Shown one piece after another: positions 16,572-21,076 of a stretch of 21,076 bases of DNA. The DNA is taken from the NCBI GenBank assembly GCA_002402125.1, contig NVVG01000062.1:1-21076 (forward strand), read 5' to 3'. Positions within the stretch are counted from its first letter, which is position 1. Each line of letters starts with the position of its first letter. Source of the stretch: Moraxellaceae bacterium (GTDB lineage Bacteria; Pseudomonadota; Gammaproteobacteria; Pseudomonadales; Ketobacteraceae). The notes below the pieces were generated by a model. The model was not told the origin of the DNA. It was given only the letters and a program-made list of their open reading frames with translations, and searched no databases. A program made the position numbers and the translations under genes.

Positions 16572-16799
16572 TTAATCGTGCTGATCAGTGTAAGGCAATA
16601 TCGCTACCGCACGTGCACGCTTAACTGCACGGGCCAACTGACGCTGGTATTTCGCCTTAGTACCGGTAATACGGCTAGGTACGATTTTTCCAGTTTCAGT
16701 AATGTAGTTTCTTAAAGTTTCAAGATCTTTGTAATCGATCTCGGTAACGCCTTCAGCCGTAAAACGGCAAAATTTTCTGCGACGATAGAAACGTGCCAT
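16572..16799 (-). CDS. rpsR: 30S ribosomal protein S18
   Basis: S18 binds S6 and 16S rRNA on the platform of the small subunit. All 75 residues fit the family: [18 protein letters not shown], then [19 protein letters not shown], then [25 protein letters not shown] lies seven bases before the ATG. It is cotranscribed with rpsF and priB upstream. Confidence 0.98.
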   Translation of the reverse strand: MARFYRRRKFCRFTAEGVTEIDYKDLETLRNYITETGKIVPSRITGTKAKYQRQLARAVKRARAVAILPYTDQHD

Positions 16800-16815
16800 C
16801 GTTTCGCTCCTGTAT

Positions 16816-17124
16816 CTACTTTAATTCAATATGTTGCGCATGAAGATTAAGTCGTATCCCGTCTTCGTCTTTATACCCTGAGCGAGCTAAAAAGCCCGTC
16901 ACCGTAACCCGACTACCAACCTGCAACTGGTCAACCAGTGATTGCAGCTGCGGCCCGCGAATCGCTACTTTGATTCGACAAAAGACCTCTCTTGGGGTTT
17001 CAACTTCAACTTGTCTAGAGCGATGCTCTAATAGCAATGTACGTATTGGTACACCACCGGGGGTTACTCTGAGCTTTTCCAGCTCAAGAATGACGCCACT
17101 AATAACAAGTTGATTACTCTCCAT
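16816..17124 (-). CDS. priB: Primosomal replication protein N (PriB)
   Basis: PriB is an SSB-related OB-fold protein of the PriA replication-restart pathway. The 102 residues start [27 protein letters not shown] and contain [18 protein letters not shown] and [14 protein letters not shown], as expected for the single OB fold. Its place between rpsF and rpsR is diagnostic. No Shine-Dalgarno is visible in the 24-bp gap after rpsF, so translation may depend on coupling. Pseudomonas aeruginosa lacks priB at this locus, which argues for another gammaproteobacterial lineage. Confidence 0.95.
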   Translation of the reverse strand: MESNQLVISGVILELEKLRVTPGGVPIRTLLLEHRSRQVEVETPREVFCRIKVAIRGPQLQSLVDQLQVGSRVTVTGFLARSGYKDEDGIRLNLHAQHIELK

Positions 17125-17148
17125 ACAATGATTTAAGCAAGCGTAGGC

Positions 17149-17625
17149 TTACTCGTCAGCAGTATCGTCAGACGCTTTTGCATCTTCTTCAACAGCTTCT
17201 TTAACAGTTTCTTTAACCTCTGCTGCAGGCGCTTGCTCAGTACGCTCAGTACGCTCAGTACGCTCCGGGCGATCTGAGCGATCTGGGCGTTCTGCGCGAG
17301 GTGGCTCTTCACCCTTTGCGAGTAGAGATTCCTCTGTTACTGCCTCTTTACGACGCATTACCAGGTTACGCAGAACTGCATCGTTAAACTTGAAGCTATT
17401 GGTAAGCTCATCAAGTACTTCTTGTGAACATTCAATGTTCAACAAAACGTAATGGGCTTTGTGAATTTTGTTGATAGGGTATGCCAACTGACGGCGCCCC
17501 CAATCTTCTAAACGGTGTACAACACCGCCACCGTCTACGATTTGGCCTTTATAGCGCTCAATCATAGAAGGTACTTGCTCGCTCTGATCTGGATGAACCA
17601 GAAACACGATTTCGTAATGTCTCAT
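17149..17625 (-). CDS. rpsF: 30S ribosomal protein S6 with long repetitive acidic tail
   Basis: S6 pairs with S18 on the 30S platform. With the ATG at 17625 (AAGGGAG six bases upstream) the protein has 158 residues and begins [19 protein letters not shown]. An ATG 16 codons upstream is open but has no family support. The core ends near residue 105 ([16 protein letters not shown]). The tail is low complexity: [20 protein letters not shown], then alanine/glutamate-rich sequence. The ERT units are encoded by three exact 9-bp repeats (17235-17261). It is the first gene of the rpsF-priB-rpsR-DUF2232-rplI operon. Confidence 0.97.
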   Translation of the reverse strand: MRHYEIVFLVHPDQSEQVPSMIERYKGQIVDGGGVVHRLEDWGRRQLAYPINKIHKAHYVLLNIECSQEVLDELTNSFKFNDAVLRNLVMRRKEAVTEESLLAKGEEPPRAERPDRSDRPERTERTERTEQAPAAEVKETVKEAVEEDAKASDDTADE

Positions 17626-17637
17626 TGTATCTCCCTT

Positions 17638-17671
17638 CGGAATAAAGCCTTCCGCGATAAAGCAGTAAGGC
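17638..17671 (-). promoter_or_regulatory. Alternative hairpins in the rpsF leader
   Basis: In the transcript, GCCUU (17667-17671) can pair with AAGGC (17647-17651), or CGGAA (17650-17654) can pair with UUCCG (17638-17642). The two stems share bases and exclude each other. The second ends just before the rpsF ribosome site AAGGGAG. A leader motif bound by the S6:S18 complex is known upstream of rpsF in many bacteria and includes a CCG element; UUCCGAAGG here may be part of it, but I could not confirm the fold. Confidence 0.35.
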
Positions 17672-17755
17672 AAGGAGTAAAAATTCAGCTCAACCTAAAT
17701 GACTAAGCCCCGTATTTTGGTACCAACTCAGGTAGAGTCGTCCAAAAGAGCGCGA

Positions 17756-17784
17756 ATTCTATGCTAGTTCAAGGGCTTTAGCAA
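17756..17784 (-). promoter_or_regulatory. Promoter of the rpsF ribosomal operon
   Basis: On the minus strand TTGCTA (17779-17784) and TAGAAT (17756-17761) are separated by exactly 17 bp, matching four and five of six consensus bases. The bases after the minus-10 are TCGCGC, a GC-rich discriminator of the kind found at stringently controlled ribosomal promoters. The implied start near 17748 gives a leader of roughly 120 bases before rpsF. Confidence 0.65.
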
Positions 17785-17869
17785 TAGAGGGAAGAGGGCT
17801 TAGGTTACTTGGATTCCTTGGAACCTTGTCTAGCAGCCTTAACCCTATGAAATAAAAGAATAATGCCGA

Positions 17870-19177
17870 CTAGAGGTAATCAGGGAAATGCCTAACCAGA
17901 GGTTCTTTGTTTTCACCTCCGCGATTAGCCAGCCTATCACACCAGGATTCACCCGCTGAGCTATTAACAGCTACACCCAATCCGTCAAATACACCTCCCC
18001 AAGCCTCCTCAGGAAAAACCAGCTCAGCCACTTTTTTAGCCCGCGGTTTTACTAACCCGTCAGCAATTCGATTAATCTGTCCCCACACAACCGAATAGTC
18101 ATTACAGTAGATCGAATCGCTATAATTAGTAACCGCCACCTCAATGACCAAATTGTAGTGATATTTCATCATGCTTTGTTCAAATAACATGGCAAAATCT
18201 TCAAATTGGGTGCTATACGCATACATATGAGCGGCCCCATCATTGGTAAACTCCGCCCCTACATAGGAGGGACTGAAGGATTGTTGAGCCAGCGTCGCTT
18301 GCTCCCCCTGGAACATAACTTTACCAAGCAAGTCCAACACACTGTTATTCAACGGAATATCTGCAACAAGTTGATCAGACAACACATCCAAGTGTAGATT
18401 TTGCGCATTCTCATCGAGAGTCAAGGCACCATCAAATCCAGCAACGGCCAATCTTGGGAAAAAATCCGCCGCGTGGGCCAATTCGTGATAGAGGAGCCTC
18501 GCCATAGGTTTCACAATATCCTGCAGTTGACGCTCCTCGTCCCCATCCAAGGGGTAATATGGAAAAGCACTTACTCCGCCTTCTAAATAACGGGATAGGA
18601 ACGCAAAGTTCAATTCCTGATCAAAATCCGAACGGAAGTCAGTACGCTGACTAATGGTTTGCTTCTCTGTGTTGGTTAACCACAACCTCGAGGGATCCAG
18701 GTATATAGCGCCTGTCAGCGGATAATAAAACGAGGGTCTTATCTCTGAGCCAATAACGATAGCACTTACCGATCCCAACAGGGTTCGTATATCATCGGGC
18801 AACTCATCCAAGAGGGCCATAAAACGCAGCCCCATCCAATCATGAGAAACCACCAACCGCTGCTGAATGGCGCTCTTACTTGGGGTTATACCCGTCACTT
18901 GCACAAGTAGAGGTAGCTGATTCACGGTACAATATTCATCCCGTTCAACCTTGATACAGCCTTGCAACACATCATGATAAGAACCTGAAGAATCCCACGC
19001 AGTTACATTACTTAATTCAATCGATGCGGCTCCTCCGAACTTGTCAAAACTAATACCACTTCCGCTTCCCCCGCCACAACCAAGCAAAGATGCCAGCAAC
19101 ACAACGACTATCAAAGATAGGCGACAGCGAGCCGTCCAAACGTTATCCCATAATTCGGAGGAGGTAAATTTATCCAT
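17870..19177 (-). CDS. Putative zinc-metallopeptidase lipoprotein (HELAH), family not recognised
   Basis: With the ATG at 19177 the protein has 435 residues (an upstream GTG at 19189 has no ribosome site). A hydrophobic stretch, LSLIVVVLLASLLGC, ends in a clear lipobox with cysteine 34, followed by a GGGSGSG linker, so an envelope lipoprotein is expected. The HExxH motif YHELAHAADFFPR puts the zinc histidines and catalytic glutamate at about 231-235. QFEDFAMLFEQSMMKYHY near 324-340 offers glutamates for the third ligand, as in gluzincins. Four cysteines in the mature part (about 74, 83, 358 and 413) could form disulfides. I do not recognise the family. It stands alone between rlmB and the rpsF operon, which it does not resemble functionally. 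Substrate is unknown. Confidence 0.85.
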   Translation of the reverse strand: MDKFTSSELWDNVWTARCRLSLIVVVLLASLLGCGGGSGSGISFDKFGGAASIELSNVTAWDSSGSYHDVLQGCIKVERDEYCTVNQLPLLVQVTGITPSKSAIQQRLVVSHDWMGLRFMALLDELPDDIRTLLGSVSAIVIGSEIRPSFYYPLTGAIYLDPSRLWLTNTEKQTISQRTDFRSDFDQELNFAFLSRYLEGGVSAFPYYPLDGDEERQLQDIVKPMARLLYHELAHAADFFPRLAVAGFDGALTLDENAQNLHLDVLSDQLVADIPLNNSVLDLLGKVMFQGEQATLAQQSFSPSYVGAEFTNDGAAHMYAYSTQFEDFAMLFEQSMMKYHYNLVIEVAVTNYSDSIYCNDYSVVWGQINRIADGLVKPRAKKVAELVFPEEAWGGVFDGLGVAVNSSAGESWCDRLANRGGENKEPLVRHFPDYL

Positions 19178-19325
19178 AACACATCTCACTTGCTAATAGT
19201 ACGAACATAAAAAAAGATAAAAAGGGAAAGGGCCACCAGAAATCCATTTCATCTACTCAGAAAATGCCTTTATGCGGCGAAAAAACATACTACCACAATC
19301 AATGACCATTCGGCACGCTGAAGCT

Positions 19326-19360
19326 TAAAAACGTGTAAATCCAACCAAACGCCGTTTTTA
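19326..19360 (-). terminator. Possible weak terminator at the rlmB end
   Basis: An 8-bp inverted repeat (TAAAAACG with CGTTTTTA) with a 19-base loop overlaps the rlmB stop codon and ends in a five-T run. The stem is short and AT-rich and overlaps coding sequence, so it is only a candidate. Confidence 0.3.
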
Positions 19361-20104
19361 CAACAGTTTTTGTCTTAAGGTTTCAAACAAACACACTCCC
19401 GCCGCCACCGACACGTTTAGACTATCAACGCTTCCCTGCATCGGAATATAGGCAAGCTGATCACATTTTTCTTGGGTCAATCGACGTAATCCTTTTCCTT
19501 CTGCCCCCAAAACAATCGCTCGCGATCCGGTTAGGTCCGCATCAAATAGACTGACTGCCGTAGGATCGATGGCTGTACCCGTAATCCAAACCCCGAGCGC
19601 CTTTATTTTGTCTAAACACCTAGCCAAATTGGTTACCTGAATAAAAGGTACCGTTTCTGCGGCGCCAACAGCCACACGCCGCACCACCGGGGTTAAACCG
19701 GGCGCTTTATCTTTTGTTGTCACCACAGCGTCAACACCTGCAGCATCGGCACTACGTAAACAAGCCCCAACATTGTGCGGGTCGGTGACGGCATCCAGAA
19801 TCAGAAGCAAGACGGGGCCTTGTTTTTCTTCAATGATCTTATACAGGTCATTCTCATGGCGTGGCTGGGACAATTTACAACGCGCCATCACTCCTTGGTG
19901 GTTGGCGCCATCGGCGTGTGTATCCATTTGCTGACGTGTTCCCTGCGTACAACTAACACCATGCACATTGGCAAGCTCTAACAGAGCCTGTACACGCTCA
20001 TCTTCCCTACCTTCTTGTATACGCAACTCCAGTACACGCTCGGGAAATTTTGCCAACACACCCTGAACTGTGTGAATACCGTATAACCATTCAGGTTTTG
20101 CCAT
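19358..20104 (-). CDS. rlmB: 23S rRNA (guanosine-2251-2'-O)-methyltransferase
   Basis: RlmB is a SPOUT methyltransferase that methylates G2251 in the peptidyl-transferase P loop of 23S rRNA. The 248 residues have the N-terminal substrate-binding domain (YGIHTVQGVLAKFPERVLEL and HQGVMARC). The knotted catalytic domain follows with motif 1 LDAVTDPHNVGACLRSADAAGVD, motif 2 IVLGAEGKGLRRLTQEKCD and motif 3 IPMQGSVDSLNVSVAAGV. The ATG at 20104 lies 26 bp after rnr, and rnr-rlmB is a standard gammaproteobacterial pair. Confidence 0.97.
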   Translation of the reverse strand: MAKPEWLYGIHTVQGVLAKFPERVLELRIQEGREDERVQALLELANVHGVSCTQGTRQQMDTHADGANHQGVMARCKLSQPRHENDLYKIIEEKQGPVLLLILDAVTDPHNVGACLRSADAAGVDAVVTTKDKAPGLTPVVRRVAVGAAETVPFIQVTNLARCLDKIKALGVWITGTAIDPTAVSLFDADLTGSRAIVLGAEGKGLRRLTQEKCDQLAYIPMQGSVDSLNVSVAAGVCLFETLRQKLL

Positions 20105-20130
20105 AATTATTCTCTAGTAATCTTTTCTAC

Positions 20131-21076
20131 TTATTTCTTGGTTTTTGCTGAGGGCTTTTTAACACTAGCGGATGATTTAGCGCCGGCTTTTGATTTTTCT
20201 AACCGCTTGGCGGCTTTTTTCTTTACTGTTTTCATAGCGCTTGCGGCCTTAGATCCCGCAGCCTTAACAGCACCGATTATAGCGCCAGCCTTTTTTTCAC
20301 TGGTTTTTTTGGTGGTGCTTTTTGCCGTTTTCTTACCGGTACCTTTTTTTACTGAATCCGTTTTTACTGAATCCGTTTTTACTGAACCCTTTTTCTCTGA
20401 AGCCTTTTTCGCTGAATCGGATTTAGCAGAACCCGTTTTAGCAGTGTTTTTCTTGGCGCCCGTTTTCTTTGAGGGCTTTCGCTTCTTTTTCCTTGAACCT
20501 TTGCCGCTATCGTCCTGTTGATTCTTCGCCCAACGATTCTTCCGACCACCTTCTGTCAGCTCAAAATCAATCTTGCGATCATCAAGATCCACCTTAACAA
20601 CACGCACCGATACGGAATCACCAAGCCCGTAGATAACGCCCGTCTTCTCCCCGGTTAATCGATGACGTACATCATCAAAGTGGTAATAGTCACTGGTGAG
20701 CGAGCTTACATGCACAAGGCCTTCCACATAGACTTCTTTTAACTCGACAAACAAACCAAAGTTAGTCGCAGCGGTTATAATGCCCTCAAACTCTTCACCG
20801 ACTTTATCGCGCATGTATTCACACTTAAGCCAACCCACCACGTCACGAGTGGCATCATCGGCACGACGTTCGGTCATTGAGCAATGCTCACCGAGTTCAA
20901 GCATCTGTGCATCGTTGTACGGCAACCAGGTTTTTTTCGCCAACACCTTAGCACCAGGAACCCGTTTCACGTTAGCCGTCTCACTCTCAGAGCGAATCTC
21001 ATGACGCAATGCACGATGCACCAACAGATCCGGATAACGTCGAATAGGCGAAGTAAAGTGAGCGTAGGCGGTGTAT
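20131..21076 (-). CDS. rnr: Ribonuclease R, C-terminal part (cut by window edge)
   Basis: RNase R is a processive 3'-5' exoribonuclease that degrades structured RNA. The reading frame is open to the right edge, giving 314 residues. It begins YTAYAHFTSPIRRYPDLLVHRAL, the end of the RNB catalytic domain, so the internal ATG at 21024 is not the start. An S1 RNA-binding domain follows (EEFEGIITAATNFGLFVELKEVYVEGLVHVSSL ... VRVVKVDLDDRKIDFEL). The last roughly 125 residues are a lysine/serine/alanine-rich tail with repeated KTDSV units, encoded by 15-bp repeats at 20351-20395. Such basic tails are typical of RNase R and vary in length. rlmB follows directly. Confidence 0.97.
   Translation of the reverse strand, partial: YTAYAHFTSPIRRYPDLLVHRALRHEIRSESETANVKRVPGAKVLAKKTWLPYNDAQMLELGEHCSMTERRADDATRDVVGWLKCEYMRDKVGEEFEGIITAATNFGLFVELKEVYVEGLVHVSSLTSDYYHFDDVRHRLTGEKTGVIYGLGDSVSVRVVKVDLDDRKIDFELTEGGRKNRWAKNQQDDSGKGSRKKKRKPSKKTGAKKNTAKTGSAKSDSAKKASEKKGSVKTDSVKTDSVKKGTGKKTAKSTTKKTSEKKAGAIIGAVKAAGSKAASAMKTVKKKAAKRLEKSKAGAKSSASVKKPSAKTKK

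Noticed and set aside
9505..19177. Shared TGAIYL word in the orphan lipoprotein and the HELAH lipoprotein
   Set aside because: The words lie in unrelated contexts and the proteins show no further similarity; likely coincidence.
20131..21024. A complete S1-domain protein starting at 21024
   Set aside because: The frame stays open to the window edge and continues the RNase R catalytic sequence, so this is the C-terminus of rnr, not a separate gene.

Overview
This window is chromosomal DNA from a gammaproteobacterium. The order nrdR-ribD-ribE-ribB(X)-ribH-nusB-thiL and the order rnr-rlmB-...-rpsF-priB-rpsR-DUF2232-rplI-dnaB-alr are both typical of the Pseudomonadales/Cellvibrionales side of that class. 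Codon use is moderate in GC and the intergenic regions are AT-rich, so a marine Cellvibrionales-like bacterium is my inference, not a proof. Almost every gene is core housekeeping; I see no phage, insertion sequence, CRISPR array, rRNA or tRNA.

Layout. (1) 1-5057, minus strand: a riboflavin/thiamine operon read right to left as nrdR, ribD, ribE, ribBX, ribH, nusB, thiL (thiL cut by the left edge). RibD, RibE, RibH and the RibB half of RibBX carry GTP-derived pyrimidine and ribulose-5-phosphate to riboflavin. The GTP cyclohydrolase II half of RibBX has lost its zinc cysteines, so ribA must lie elsewhere. A six-copy 16-17 bp tandem repeat and a 9-bp stem-loop sit between nrdR and ribD, where an FMN riboswitch might be expected but is not seen. 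(2) 5164-8368: divergent glyA (minus) and ettA (plus). A terminator-like hairpin separates glyA from nrdR, and a perfect bidirectional terminator follows ettA. (3) 8519-10550: a small accessory island with a 67-residue acidic protein, a 782-bp AT-rich gene-free stretch, an orphan probable lipoprotein and a single-domain PilZ protein. (4) 10614-14942, minus strand: dnaB, alr, a small membrane protein and radA, tightly packed. The dnaB start lies in a 17-bp tandem duplication that creates a six-codon upstream reading frame. (5) 15230-17625, minus strand: rpsF-priB-rpsR-DUF2232-rplI, with a good sigma-70 promoter having a GC-rich discriminator and a strong terminator. (6) 17870-19177: a secreted lipoprotein with an HELAH metallopeptidase motif, of no family I recognise, inserted between rpsF and rlmB. 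(7) rlmB and the C-terminal part of rnr at the right edge.

The most unusual elements are the ribD-leader repeat array, the duplicated dnaB start, the HExxH lipoprotein, and the AT-rich stretch at 8723-9504 with its 11-bp repeats, hairpin and possible 13-codon ORF. None amounts to a demonstrable new system from sequence alone.
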